Positions 15,987-25,920 are shown, counted from the first letter of the stretch. The stretch: DNA of 53,023 nt from Chitinophagales bacterium (GCA_015654695.1 JAATGJ010000187.1:1-53023); one strand, 5' to 3'. Translations and numbers: made by a program. The notes: a model not told the origin generated them from the letters alone.

Positions 15987-18900
15987 TTAATTTACAGGGT
16001 CGGGTGATACGGGTGTTTTTTCTGCAAGCTGTTCCTCATATTTACCTGCTTTCTTTTTGGATGACAAGAAAGTGTATAAAGCAGGCACTACATACAATGT
16101 CAGTACAAGTGAAAACAATAATCCCCCAACAATAACGATGCCTAATGGGACCCTGCTCTTACCTGCGGAACCGATCGCCATAGCAATCGGTAATGCGCCA
16201 AGTGTAGTGGCCAGTGTTGTCATCAATATGGGGCGAAGCCTTGCCACCGCCGCATCTATAGCCGCCGGTATCTTCTTTTCACCGCGTAACCGTTTCTTGT
16301 TGGCAAACTCTACGATCAGGATACCATTCTTTGTTACTAAACCTATCAGCATGATGATGCCTATTTGCGAAAAGATATTCAATGTCTGGCCGAATAATTT
16401 TAAACTTAATACAGCTCCCGCCAATGCCAGCGGCACCGTGATCATGATGATAAGCGGGTCAATAAAACTTTCAAATTGTGCTGACAGTACCAGGAAAATC
16501 AATACCAGCGCCAATATGAACGCAAAAGATGTATTGGAAGAACTTTCTGCGAAATCCCTTGACTGACCGCTCAGCGATGTGGTAAATGAATCATCCAGCA
16601 CTTTCTTCGCAATGCGTTCCATTTCAGCGATACCATCGCCCAGTGCTTTTCCGTTGGCTAACCCGGCTGAAATAGTAGCGCTTTTAAAACGGTTGAAATG
16701 GAATATCGTAGAAGGATTGGCCGATTCAGTCATTGTTACCAGGTTGTCAAGCTGTATCAGAACGCCTTTATTATTCCTTACATAAAATGCTCTCAGGTCA
16801 AGCGGATCATCACGGTCTTTGCGGTCCACCTGTGCTATCACCTGGTATTGCTTTCCATCTTTAATGAAATAACCAAAACGCCGCCCGCTTAGTGCGAGTT
16901 GCAATGAATTGGTGATGTCCAGTACCGACACGCCAAGTTCATTCGCTTTCAGCCTGTCAATAACGATCTGCAATTCGGGCTGATTGAATTTCAGGTTCAC
17001 ATCAGATCCCTGGAAGACCGGGCTTTTATTTACTTCATCAATAAACTGCGGTACCTTTTCTTTTAGCTTATCGAAGTTTAGATTTTGCAATACAAACTGA
17101 ACCGGGAAAGAACCGCGGCCACCCTGGCCCACCGATATGGTTTGTTCCTGTACAGCAAAGGCCCGTACGTTAGTTATCTTTCTGAGCATGCCAGACATTT
17201 GCTGTGTTATCTGGTCCTGTGACCGTTTTCTTTCAGATGCATCGGTCAACCCCATACTGATCGAAGAAACATTACTTGCACCGCCACCACCTCCGCCACC
17301 GCCGGGAGCAAAAGCCAGTACTACACTTTTTTCAGGTATAGAGTCCATCAACATTTGCGTAATAGCATAATTGATTTTATCAGTAAAATCAAAATCAGTG
17401 CCTTCAACGGCGGTAATACTTGTACGGATACGGTTCCTGTCTTCCATCGGCGCTAATTCGGAAGGGATGGCTCTTCCTATAAAATAAATAATGCCTAGCG
17501 CAGCTATGATAATACCAAAAGCAAGCCAGCGTAATCTCATGAATCCCTTGAGGCTCCTCCGGTAAATATTTTCCATACCCGCAAAGAATGGTTCCGTTTT
17601 TCTATAGAACCATGAATGCCCCTGCTTTTTACTGCTGGTTAAAAAGATATTAAGTACGGGAGTCAGTGACAGGGAAACAAAAGCGGAGATGAGTACAGCG
17701 CCGGCGACAACAATCCCGAATTCACGGAATAATCTTCCCACAAAACCCTGCAGAAATATAATGGGTAAGAAAACGATCGCCAGTGTAATCGAAGTGGCAA
17801 TAACGGCAAAGTAAATTTCCCTGGAACCTTCCAGGGCCGCCTTATGTTTATTCATTCCTTCTTCCATTTTCTTATAAATATTCTCTGTCACAACAATACC
17901 ATCATCCACCACAAGACCGGTGGCCAGTACAATCGCGAGCAGTGTAAGAATATTAATGGAAAATCCTGCTATATACATGATAAAGAAGGCGCCGATCAAC
18001 GAAACCGGGATATCAATTAATGGCCGTACGGCAATGGAAAAGCTGCGGAAGAAAAGGAAGATGATAAGTACAACAAGCCCGATGGCGATAAAAAGTGTTT
18101 CTTTTACTTCGGATACTGCCTTGCGCACAAAATTCGACCGGTCATAGCCTACTTCAAATATGATATCAGCCGGCATATCTTTTTTGATCACAGCAATACG
18201 TTTGTAAACTTCATCAGCGATCTCTATCTGGTTAGATCCCGGTTGTGCTATTACACCGATATTCACTGAAGGGATATTATTTTTCCTGGAAGCGCTTTCT
18301 TCATTATCAGAACCCAGTTCCGCATTGCCCACATCCTTGAAACGTATAATGCCATTAGGATCATCACGGATAATAAGATTGTTGAATTCTTCTTCCGTCA
18401 TAAGCTTCCCGTATGTCTTAACGATAAGTTGCGTGGCATTGCCCCTTATTTTTCCACCCGGTAATTCAATATTCTCCCTGTTCAGCGCTGCCTGTATATC
18501 CTGTATGGTCATTTTGTAGGCGCTCAATTTAGCCGGGTCTATCCACATACGCATGGAATAACGCCTGCCAAAAACATTGACCGAACTTACTCCCTGGATG
18601 GTTTGTAATCTTTCCTGCACAATATTTTCGGCAAAATCAGTTAACTCCATTAATCCTTTGCGCTGGCTTTGTATCTGGAGAAAGATAATAGGATCGGAAT
18701 CTGAATCCGCCTTGGTAACAATAGGAGGGGCATCAACATCCTGCGGAAGATTGCTGACCGCCTGGGATACTTTATCACGAACATCATTGGCTGCTTTCTC
18801 CAGGTCAACACTAAGATCAAACTCCACCGTAATATTGCTGCTGCCCTGTGCGCTGTTAGAGGTAATGTTTTTTACTCCCTGTACGCCATTAATCGCTTTT

Positions 18901-19103
18901 TCTAATGGTTCTGTTATCTGCTGTTCGATGATATCCGCACTGGCGCCGGTATAAGAAGTCCGTACATTAATAACAGCCGGGTCAATAGCAGGATATTCTC
19001 TTATACCAAGAAATGAATAACCAATGCCCCCGAATATCATGATGACAAGGGAGCAAACAATCGCCAGTACCGGTCTTTTTAAACTAAGCTCTGATAAGTT
19101 CAT
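15987..19103 (-). CDS. RND efflux transporter, HAE-1 (AcrB-like) family
   Basis: A 1038-residue inner membrane proton-driven pump with the usual 12 spans and two large periplasmic loops. The proton-relay aspartates are Asp400-Asp401 in ATGLVVDDGIVVTEN, the TM10 lysine is in GLVTKNGILIVEFAN, and the family opening (SLKRPVLAIVCSLVIMIFGG) is intact. The arrangement MFP-RND-TolC on one strand makes a complete exporter, probably for hydrophobic or amphiphilic toxins. An eight-glycine run at about residues 601-608 lies in the second porter loop and is encoded by an imperfect GGT/GGC tract. The gene sits between purK and purE on the same strand. Confidence 0.95.
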   Translation of the reverse strand: MNLSELSLKRPVLAIVCSLVIMIFGGIGYSFLGIREYPAIDPAVINVRTSYTGASADIIEQQITEPLEKAINGVQGVKNITSNSAQGSSNITVEFDLSVDLEKAANDVRDKVSQAVSNLPQDVDAPPIVTKADSDSDPIIFLQIQSQRKGLMELTDFAENIVQERLQTIQGVSSVNVFGRRYSMRMWIDPAKLSAYKMTIQDIQAALNRENIELPGGKIRGNATQLIVKTYGKLMTEEEFNNLIIRDDPNGIIRFKDVGNAELGSDNEESASRKNNIPSVNIGVIAQPGSNQIEIADEVYKRIAVIKKDMPADIIFEVGYDRSNFVRKAVSEVKETLFIAIGLVVLIIFLFFRSFSIAVRPLIDIPVSLIGAFFIMYIAGFSINILTLLAIVLATGLVVDDGIVVTENIYKKMEEGMNKHKAALEGSREIYFAVIATSITLAIVFLPIIFLQGFVGRLFREFGIVVAGAVLISAFVSLSLTPVLNIFLTSSKKQGHSWFYRKTEPFFAGMENIYRRSLKGFMRLRWLAFGIIIAALGIIYFIGRAIPSELAPMEDRNRIRTSITAVEGTDFDFTDKINYAITQMLMDSIPEKSVVLAFAPGGGGGGGGASNVSSISMGLTDASERKRSQDQITQQMSGMLRKITNVRAFAVQEQTISVGQGGRGSFPVQFVLQNLNFDKLKEKVPQFIDEVNKSPVFQGSDVNLKFNQPELQIVIDRLKANELGVSVLDITNSLQLALSGRRFGYFIKDGKQYQVIAQVDRKDRDDPLDLRAFYVRNNKGVLIQLDNLVTMTESANPSTIFHFNRFKSATISAGLANGKALGDGIAEMERIAKKVLDDSFTTSLSGQSRDFAESSSNTSFAFILALVLIFLVLSAQFESFIDPLIIMITVPLALAGAVLSLKLFGQTLNIFSQIGIIMLIGLVTKNGILIVEFANKKRLRGEKKIPAAIDAAVARLRPILMTTLATTLGALPIAMAIGSAGKSRVPLGIVIVGGLLFSLVLTLYVVPALYTFLSSKKKAGKYEEQLAEKTPVSPDPVN

Positions 19104-19110
19104 TTGTATT

Positions 19111-19235
19111 GTCAGTGTTGAATGGTGGATTGTCAGTGAGGATATTTACCTGGTAATCCCGCCATTCAGCAATTTGAGTGTTTAATAATTTTCATTTAAT
19201 ACTGATCGGACTTAAGCTATTCACCATTCATTACT
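19111..19235. repeat. TGAATGGTG repeat copies flanking the RND/MFP junction
   Basis: The gap between the MFP and RND genes (19104-19230) holds GTTGAATGGTGGATTGTCAG at 19117-19136. In the opposite orientation at 19217-19235 it holds a copy whose minus-strand reading is TAATGAATGGTGAATAG, beginning on the MFP stop codon TAA. Same family as 8416-8445. Confidence 0.5.
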
Positions 19236-20277
19236 GGGCATTCACCTTTGTCAGCTTAACATCGCTGTTGGGTTTCAGGAACAGTAAGCCGGAGGTGATG
19301 ACCGTATCGCCATTGTTCAACCCGGTCTCTACCTGTACATCAGATGAATCACGGACACCCGTTGTTATCTCAGATGCTAATGCTTTACCGCCCTTGTATA
19401 AATAAATCAGCTTTTTTCTTCCTTGCGGTAAGATGGCACCGGATGGAACCATCAGGGCGTTTTCATTTTTGCCAAGCACGATCACTACTTTAGCATAAGC
19501 GCCGGGTACAAGCGATTGATCTTTTGCTTTTACAACTGCCCTGACCGACAGGCTGCGGGTATCTTCTGCAATAGACACTTCTGTTGCCGATACAACCGCA
19601 TGATAAGTAGCGGGGGAGCCGTCAATAGTAAACCGGATATCCTGCCCGTTCTTTATCTGCGATCCATATTTTTCAGGTACAGTAAACTGTAATTTCAATT
19701 GATTCACCTGGCCGATAGTAGTAATAACTGTAGCTGGTGTAATAAAAGCACCCGGGCTGATATTTTTCAAACCAAGCTTGCCGCTGAAAGGTGCAAGAAT
19801 AGTTGTCTTGGTAATGGCCGCCCTTGTGATCTCAATATCCGCTTTGATATTATTTACATTCAGTAAACTGAGGTCATAATCCTGCTGGCTGATGCCCTGT
19901 ATCTTTAATAATTGTTCAGATCTTTTCTCTGATTGTTCAGCAATACCTAATTGAACCTGCGATTTTTTTAACTGGGCCTGCAGGTCACCATCATAAATTT
20001 TTGCCAGCAAAGCGCCTTTATCTACAAAGCTTCCTTCCTTTACATTTAATAAAACTACCCTTCCTGAAATTTCGGGATGTATTTCCGTTGACTCAAAAGG
20101 AAGTATAGTCCCCGGCACTTCCACATTATCGCTGATGCTCTGCGGTTTTGCAATATATACTTCTACGGGAATGGGAGCTGCCTTGCCACCTGCCTGTTGC
20201 ACCGGTCCGGATTTTTCATCTTTGCCGCCGCAGGCTGTTAGTAACAATAAAATAACTGATGGGATAATGACTCTCAT
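19231..20277 (-). CDS. RND periplasmic adaptor (membrane fusion) lipoprotein
   Basis: A 348-residue HlyD/AcrA-type adaptor. The start is set at 20277 because it gives a canonical lipoprotein signal (hydrophobic IIPSVILLLLTAC, lipobox LTAC, then GG). The upstream ATG at 20361 would add 28 residues before the signal. Domains in order are a lipoyl half (TEIHPEISGRVVLLNVKEGSFV), an alpha-hairpin with coiled coil, the second lipoyl half (TILAPFSGKLGLKNISPGAFI), beta-barrel, and a membrane-proximal domain (VMVPSGAILPQGRKK type). It links the RND pump to the TolC-like duct. First gene of the pump operon, 144 bases after purK. Confidence 0.93.
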   Translation of the reverse strand: MRVIIPSVILLLLTACGGKDEKSGPVQQAGGKAAPIPVEVYIAKPQSISDNVEVPGTILPFESTEIHPEISGRVVLLNVKEGSFVDKGALLAKIYDGDLQAQLKKSQVQLGIAEQSEKRSEQLLKIQGISQQDYDLSLLNVNNIKADIEITRAAITKTTILAPFSGKLGLKNISPGAFITPATVITTIGQVNQLKLQFTVPEKYGSQIKNGQDIRFTIDGSPATYHAVVSATEVSIAEDTRSLSVRAVVKAKDQSLVPGAYAKVVIVLGKNENALMVPSGAILPQGRKKLIYLYKGGKALASEITTGVRDSSDVQVETGLNNGDTVITSGLLFLKPNSDVKLTKVNAQ

Positions 20278-20421
20278 GTTTGTTCTCTGTGTACAATTGG
20301 TTAAAAAAGACGGAATAATAAAGGTAAAGGATAATCGCAAGTTCTTAGACGTCAAAAACATATCGTTCCTGCTTTGAAATTGCGGGAATTATAAGCGGTT
20401 TTTGTAAAGGATAAAAGGAAA

Positions 20422-21543
20422 TCAGGCTTTTGCCAGCAAAGTTCTCTTCACTTTGTTCGATTGATGAAGGAGTTCCTGTTTTTCCCGGCTCATAATGGTC
20501 ACATGCCCCATTTTGCGCCCTGGTTTTGTTTGCTTCTTACCGTATAAATGCACGAATGCATTATCAATCTTCAGTACTTCGTCGAGTCCTTCATATTTCA
20601 CATCACCGCTATAGCCATTTTCACCTACTATATTGACCATAATGGAAGGCAATATATGTTCAGTATTTCCTAATGGATAGCCCAGCATTACCCGCCAGAG
20701 CATATCAAACTGGGAACTGTAATGCGCTTCAATAGTATGATGGCCGCTATTATGTACCCTGGGTGCTGTTTCGTTGACGAAAACATCACCATCCCTGTTG
20801 ATGAACATTTCTACGGCAAACAGACCCGGTGATTTAAAGTTTCTTACCACTGATAAAGCAATGGCCTCTACTTTCCACAGTACCCTTGTTTCGATCTCAG
20901 CGGGGCAGATCTGGAAGTCGAGTAAATTAAGATGGGGATCAAATACCATTTCAACGGGGGGATATAAAACCGTATCGCCTTTCTCATTGATGGCGACCAT
21001 CTGGGCTATTTCTTTGTAAATGGGTACCAGTTTTTCCAAAACGGCCGGCATATCAAAGCCCTTATCCATATCCTGTTTTGTTTTGATGATCTGTACGCCT
21101 TTGCCATCATACCCGCCTTCGGCCAGTTTATGTACCGCTGGTAAAAAATCTTCCTGTTCTTTTAATTCATTGAGATTATTAGTAATGATAAAACCTGCCG
21201 AGGGCATATCATGAGATTTATAGTATTCTTTCTGAAGAATTTTATTCCTGATCGTTTTAAGTACAGAAGGCCGGGGATATATTTTGACTCCTTCACTTTC
21301 CAGTTTCTCCAGCGCTTCTACATTTATATTTTCAATTTCAATGGTAAGTGCATGTAGCCCTTTTCCAAAGTTGTAAACGTCATCGAAGTTTTTAATATCG
21401 CCACTGGTAAAATGATGACAGAGATGAGCCGCCGGACACCCCGGATCATTTTCCATTACAAAAGTCTCAACGGGATAATTGGCCGCTGCCTGTAATAACA
21501 TTCTTCCTAATTGCCCGCCGCCAAGGATACCAATTTTTTGCAT
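20422..21543 (-). CDS. purK: 5-(carboxyamino)imidazole ribonucleotide synthase
   Basis: A 373-residue ATP-grasp enzyme that makes N5-CAIR from AIR, bicarbonate and ATP, supplying PurE. The opening MQKIGILGGGQLGRML, the ATP-grasp segment VHKLAEGGYDGKGVQI and the metal/phosphate end of the domain (NETAPRVHNSGHHTIEA) are intact and the length is normal. An exact -7 box (TATCTTTG, 21548-21555) ends only four bases before the ATG, which suggests a leaderless or nearly leaderless transcript. The same-strand neighbours downstream are the efflux genes and then purE, so the purine pair is split. Confidence 0.95.
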   Translation of the reverse strand: MQKIGILGGGQLGRMLLQAAANYPVETFVMENDPGCPAAHLCHHFTSGDIKNFDDVYNFGKGLHALTIEIENINVEALEKLESEGVKIYPRPSVLKTIRNKILQKEYYKSHDMPSAGFIITNNLNELKEQEDFLPAVHKLAEGGYDGKGVQIIKTKQDMDKGFDMPAVLEKLVPIYKEIAQMVAINEKGDTVLYPPVEMVFDPHLNLLDFQICPAEIETRVLWKVEAIALSVVRNFKSPGLFAVEMFINRDGDVFVNETAPRVHNSGHHTIEAHYSSQFDMLWRVMLGYPLGNTEHILPSIMVNIVGENGYSGDVKYEGLDEVLKIDNAFVHLYGKKQTKPGRKMGHVTIMSREKQELLHQSNKVKRTLLAKA

Positions 21544-21547
21544 GAGG

Positions 21548-21555
21548 CAAAGATA
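21548..21555 (-). promoter_or_regulatory. purK: -7 box (TATCTTTG) four bases before purK ATG
   Basis: Exact TAnnTTTG on the minus strand followed by CCTC and then ATG. With transcription starting 4-7 bases past the box, the mRNA would begin at or next to the start codon. The PurK N-terminus is well conserved, so a later start is unlikely. Confidence 0.6.
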
Positions 21556-21672
21556 AGTGAACAGAACTTTCCGCCATTGGCGCGGTGATCCGGCAAATAA
21601 CAGGTTGTATAAAATAATTCTATTAAAACTGTTTAATTAAACTAAATTGGATATATAAATCGTGATCTGCTC

Positions 21673-24558
21673 ATGGTTTACTCTCTCAGGAATCTCATTT
21701 TCAGTTTTGCCATTGTCATCTTCGTGGTGCTGCTGATCGTTTTGCGTACTCTTTCCGCACTCCGGTCACAGGAAAAGGAGCAGGTAAAGATCATTCAGTC
21801 CCGGGAGGCTTTACAGACATTAGGACCGGCCATCATCAACATGCAGCAGTTTGAATCCGCGGCCATTAATTATTTTAATACCGGGGATAGTGACTTTTTA
21901 GTACTTTATAATACTCTTGGAGCAAGATTACGCAATGATTCCGCAGCGATGGCCGGCCTTGCCCGCAAAAACAGGGAAAAAAGAATATCCTATTCTGAAC
22001 TTGGCGCCATCATTCATAAAGTGATAACATTGGCTCCTGGCGTTATGCAGTCACAGCAATTAAAAGGAGAAGCAATCGCCGGCAATTGGCAAAGCATTCC
22101 CCTTGCAGATACATTTAAGAATATAGCTACCAAACTGGAAAATGAAAACCGGGAGATATTAAACATCTCTTATGGTGACAGTATCCATCTTACCCGCGAG
22201 ACCTTTGCCTTCGTAAAAATAATATCAGGGATGCTGATCCTTATTCTTGTAATCAGTTTCTATTTTATCTATCATGATATCAGGACACGCAAAAGAACGG
22301 AAGAACAGGTACAGCAATTCAATGCTGAACTGGAAAAGCAGGTAAAGGAAAAAACAGCCGTTATCAGGGAAAGTGAAGAAAAATACCGGCGTCTTCATGA
22401 AAGTATGATGGATGCTTATGTTATGGTGAATATGCAGGGCCGGTTGCTCGAATTCAATCCCTCTTTTAAGGAAATGGTGGGTTATACCGATGACGAACTT
22501 TTGCAAAAAAATTATACTGATATCACCCCGGTAAAATGGCATGAGCTGGATGCCGGCATCATAGAGGACCAGGTTCTTCAAAAGGAATACTCACAGGTGT
22601 ATGAAAAGGAATATATTCATAAAAGCGGCAGGATTTTGCCTGTAGAGCTAAGAACTTTTTTATTGAATGATAATTCCGGGAAACCGGAAGCCATGTGGGC
22701 TATTGTAAGAGATATTTCAGCCCGGAAGGAAGCAAAAGAAAAACTGCGTGCATCCGAAAAAAATCTTCGTTATGTCTTATCCAGTACTTCAGATAACTTT
22801 TATGTGTTAGATAAAAACTACCGGGTGACGTTAATAAATGAAGCTGCAAAAAAAAGTCTTAACAAGGCATGGGGAGCGTCGGTGGATACAGGAGCGAATA
22901 TCCTGGATCTGATACCTGCTGATAATAACGGATCCATTCGTAAGAGTATTGATAAGGTTTTTACCGGGGAAAAAGTTGAGTATGAGCTGAATCATTCACA
23001 GGAAGATCTGTCACCATGGGTACTGGTAACTTATACGCCTGTCTCTGACGAAGCAGGAGCCGTTGTTGGGGCTTATATCGTAACAAAGGATATTTCGGAA
23101 CGAAAGAATGCCGAGCGGGAACTGGTAGAAGCTGAAGCAAAATTCAGAAACCTGGTAGAGCAGTCATTGGTTGGAGTTTATATCATTCTTGAAAATAAAC
23201 TGGCGTATGTAAACCCCCGCTTCGCTGAAATATTTGGATATGAACAGCATGAACTGGCAGATTCTTTTTCAATAGATATGATAGTGCATCCCGGCCAAAT
23301 GAAAAAAGTAGCGGAAAACATACGAATCCGCCTGTCAGGCAAAACTGATAGTATGCATTACGAGGTACAGGGAGTAAAGAAAAACAAAGAAATTATTGAT
23401 GTGGAAGTATTCGGAAGCCGTACTCAATATAAGGGCAAGCCAGCCATTATCGGAACGTTACTGGATATAAGTGATCGGAAAAAGACTGAGAAAGAAAAAG
23501 AGCAGGTCCGTTACCTGCTTAATGAAAGGGTGAAAGAATTAACCACATTATACCAGGTAAGCCAGGTCTTCCAAACAGAAAAGAGATCCGTAAAAGAGCT
23601 GTTGCAGGAGATCGGGTCTATTTTGCCAACAGGCTGGCAATACCCGGAGATTACAGCAGCCAGGATCGTACTTGGGGATATAGAATTTAAAACACCCCAT
23701 TTCGGCAGCTTTTTTCATAAACAAATTGCAACATTTCCCACACCCGGGGGCAAACAGGGATTAATAGAAATTATTTACCTGGAACAAAGACCTGCAGAAT
23801 CAGAGGATGCATTTTCATCAGAGGAAAGAAACCTTATCAATATGGTAGCGGATATGCTGAGGATATATTTCGCCCGTTTGCATGAAGCGGAAATAAATGA
23901 AAAGATGGAACGGGAAATGCTCAATCAAAAAGTGCAAGAGCAAAAAACAGTTACAAGGGCTGTATTAAATGCGGAGGAAACAGAAAGAAATAAGATAGGA
24001 AGGGAATTGCATGACAATGTGAACCAGATATTGGCAAGTATAAAACTCTTTTTAAAAATGGCCTCGGAAAAAGATAATAAAGGGGTAGGTGAGCTGCTCA
24101 GCAGATCAGTGACATTGCTGGACAGCGCCATCAACGAGATTCGTTCGCTGAGCCAGAACCAGGTAACTCCTTTGAAAATGGTTGACCTTACAGAATTGAT
24201 CCAAAACCTGGTGGACAGGCTGGATGACAGCACATCAATAAAAACAAGCTTTACCTGCAAAATTGACCCGGTAATTGATGATGAGCTGAAATTAAATATT
24301 TACCGCATTGTCCAGGAGCAGGTCAGTAATATACTTAAGCATGCCGAAGCTACTGAGATCACTATCCGGCTGGATACAGGAGACACTTTTTTCTGTGTTT
24401 TGATTAGCGATAATGGAAAAGGCTTTAACACGGAAAGCAAAAGAAAGGGTATTGGTATTTCCAATATGATCAACCGGGTGGAATCCTTTAACGGGGAATT
24501 GAAAATAGAAAGCAGTCCCGGGAATGGGTGCAACATTGAAATACGGATACCCTGTTAA
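21673..24558 (+). CDS. Membrane sensor histidine kinase with PAS domains, HisKA_3 type
   Basis: A 961-residue kinase. A membrane span at about 7-27 and another near 180-200 enclose an extracytoplasmic four-helix region like CHASE3. Three PAS units follow (roughly 230-350, 355-475 and 490-600; YVMVNMQGRLLEFNPSFKEM begins the first), then a GAF-like or linker stretch. The dimerisation domain is of the NarL-partner type with His780 in GRELHDNVNQI, and the C-terminal ATPase shows DNGKGF at 913-918 and GIGISNM. Such kinases normally phosphorylate a LuxR/NarL-type regulator; none lies within the window's neighbourhood, so this is an orphan. The ligand is unknown. A near-consensus -7 box (TAAATTGG, 21643-21650) precedes it. 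Confidence 0.9.
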   Translation: MVYSLRNLIFSFAIVIFVVLLIVLRTLSALRSQEKEQVKIIQSREALQTLGPAIINMQQFESAAINYFNTGDSDFLVLYNTLGARLRNDSAAMAGLARKNREKRISYSELGAIIHKVITLAPGVMQSQQLKGEAIAGNWQSIPLADTFKNIATKLENENREILNISYGDSIHLTRETFAFVKIISGMLILILVISFYFIYHDIRTRKRTEEQVQQFNAELEKQVKEKTAVIRESEEKYRRLHESMMDAYVMVNMQGRLLEFNPSFKEMVGYTDDELLQKNYTDITPVKWHELDAGIIEDQVLQKEYSQVYEKEYIHKSGRILPVELRTFLLNDNSGKPEAMWAIVRDISARKEAKEKLRASEKNLRYVLSSTSDNFYVLDKNYRVTLINEAAKKSLNKAWGASVDTGANILDLIPADNNGSIRKSIDKVFTGEKVEYELNHSQEDLSPWVLVTYTPVSDEAGAVVGAYIVTKDISERKNAERELVEAEAKFRNLVEQSLVGVYIILENKLAYVNPRFAEIFGYEQHELADSFSIDMIVHPGQMKKVAENIRIRLSGKTDSMHYEVQGVKKNKEIIDVEVFGSRTQYKGKPAIIGTLLDISDRKKTEKEKEQVRYLLNERVKELTTLYQVSQVFQTEKRSVKELLQEIGSILPTGWQYPEITAARIVLGDIEFKTPHFGSFFHKQIATFPTPGGKQGLIEIIYLEQRPAESEDAFSSEERNLINMVADMLRIYFARLHEAEINEKMEREMLNQKVQEQKTVTRAVLNAEETERNKIGRELHDNVNQILASIKLFLKMASEKDNKGVGELLSRSVTLLDSAINEIRSLSQNQVTPLKMVDLTELIQNLVDRLDDSTSIKTSFTCKIDPVIDDELKLNIYRIVQEQVSNILKHAEATEITIRLDTGDTFFCVLISDNGKGFNTESKRKGIGISNMINRVESFNGELKIESSPGNGCNIEIRIPC

Positions 24559-24598
24559 TCTTATAGTATGAACCAGTTTGTTTTTATAATTTTGCCGC

Positions 24599-24697
24599 AT
24601 GCGCCCCGATTATCCCCATAAGTTATTCAATGACCATCGTTGCGACTTTAACCTCTTGATGGAAGTTCTGGCTATGGATGCCACTCAATCTGTTTGA
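24599..24697 (+). CDS. Candidate small ORF of 32 residues upstream of hpd
   Basis: An ORF of 32 codons (MRPDYPHKLFNDHRCDFNLL, then MEVLAMDATQSV) in the 217-base gap between the kinase and hpd. It stands out only because an exact -7 box TAATTTTG (24587-24594) ends four bases before its ATG, the same spacing seen at purK and the antitoxin gene. No -33 box is evident and I recognise no family. It could be a leaderless small protein, a leader peptide for hpd, or chance. Low confidence. Confidence 0.25.
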   Translation: MRPDYPHKLFNDHRCDFNLLMEVLAMDATQSV

Positions 24698-24775
24698 GAC
24701 ACGGAGGTATGAATTTCTTCCATTGTATAGATTTTTTAGTAGCACAAACTATTTTCACAACGAAAGCTGTTTACT

Positions 24776-25909
24776 ATGTCAACAATACCTAAAACGGATA
24801 CCAAACAAAATATCCCGACCGATTTTCTTCCACTTGAAGGAACAGACTATGTAGAATTTTATGTAGGAAACGCCAAACAGGCGGCGCATTTTTACATGAC
24901 CGCATTTGGCTTCCATGCACTGGCTTATGCCGGCCCTGAAACGGGAGTAAAAGACAGGGCCAGTTATGCAATAAGACAACATAAGCTCACTTTTGTTTTA
25001 ACTACACCGGTAAGACCCAATAATCCGATGGCCGATCATATTTATAAACATGGTGACGGGGTAAAAGCATTATCACTTAGAGTAAATGATGCTACCGGTG
25101 CGTGGGAGGAAACCACTCAACGTGGGGCTAAAAGCTATATGGAGCCCACAACGTTAAAAGATAATGACGGAGAAGTGGTGATGAGCGGCATTCATACTTA
25201 TGGAGATACGGTGCATTTATTTATTGAAAGAAAAAATTACAAAGGCGTTTTTATGCCGGGCTACAGGGAATGGAGTAACCCGCATTTTAAAACAACCGAT
25301 ACCGGATTGCAATACGTAGATCACTGCGTTGGTAACGTGGACTGGAACCAGATGAACCCCTGGGTAAAGTTTTATGAAGATGTCATGGGTTTTAAAAATA
25401 TCCTGACATTTGATGATGAAGATATTTCGACTGAATACTCCGCATTAATGAGTAAAGTAATGAGCAGTGGCAACGGGTTTGTCAAATTTCCCATTAATGA
25501 ACCGGCTGAGGGAAAGAAAAAATCACAGGTGGAAGAATACCTGGAGTTTTATAATGGGGAAGGTGTGCAGCATGTGGCCCTTGCAACGAAAGATATTGTA
25601 GCAACCGTGCGTGACCTGATGAGCCGCGGCGTCGAATTTTTAAAAGTTCCTACTTCCTATTATGATGACCTTTTAGAAAGGGTAGGACATATTGATGAAG
25701 ACCTGGAACCATTAAAGGAACTGGGAATTTTGGTGGACAGGGACCATGAAGGCTATTTATTGCAATTGTTTTCCAAACCGGTAGAAGACAGGCCGACTTT
25801 ATTCTTTGAGATCATTCAGCGCAAGGGAGCCAAAAGTTTTGGTAAAGGAAATTTTAAGGCCTTGTTCGAAGCAATTGAAAGAGAGCAGGAAGCAAGAGGA
25901 AACCTTTAG
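24776..25909 (+). CDS. hpd: 4-hydroxyphenylpyruvate dioxygenase
   Basis: A 377-residue non-heme iron dioxygenase that turns 4-hydroxyphenylpyruvate into homogentisate in tyrosine breakdown. The two-domain VOC architecture is clear. The iron ligands are His183 in YVDHCVGNV, His266 in GVQHVALAT and Glu345 in FFEIIQRKG. The C-terminal substrate helix (GKGNFKALFEAIEREQ) is complete. No homogentisate dioxygenase or other tyrosine-pathway gene is adjacent, so the rest of the route must be elsewhere. The gap after the stop carries GAGTC-type repeat text. Confidence 0.96.
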   Translation: MSTIPKTDTKQNIPTDFLPLEGTDYVEFYVGNAKQAAHFYMTAFGFHALAYAGPETGVKDRASYAIRQHKLTFVLTTPVRPNNPMADHIYKHGDGVKALSLRVNDATGAWEETTQRGAKSYMEPTTLKDNDGEVVMSGIHTYGDTVHLFIERKNYKGVFMPGYREWSNPHFKTTDTGLQYVDHCVGNVDWNQMNPWVKFYEDVMGFKNILTFDDEDISTEYSALMSKVMSSGNGFVKFPINEPAEGKKKSQVEEYLEFYNGEGVQHVALATKDIVATVRDLMSRGVEFLKVPTSYYDDLLERVGHIDEDLEPLKELGILVDRDHEGYLLQLFSKPVEDRPTLFFEIIQRKGAKSFGKGNFKALFEAIEREQEARGNL

Positions 25910-25920
25910 CACGCAGAAGT

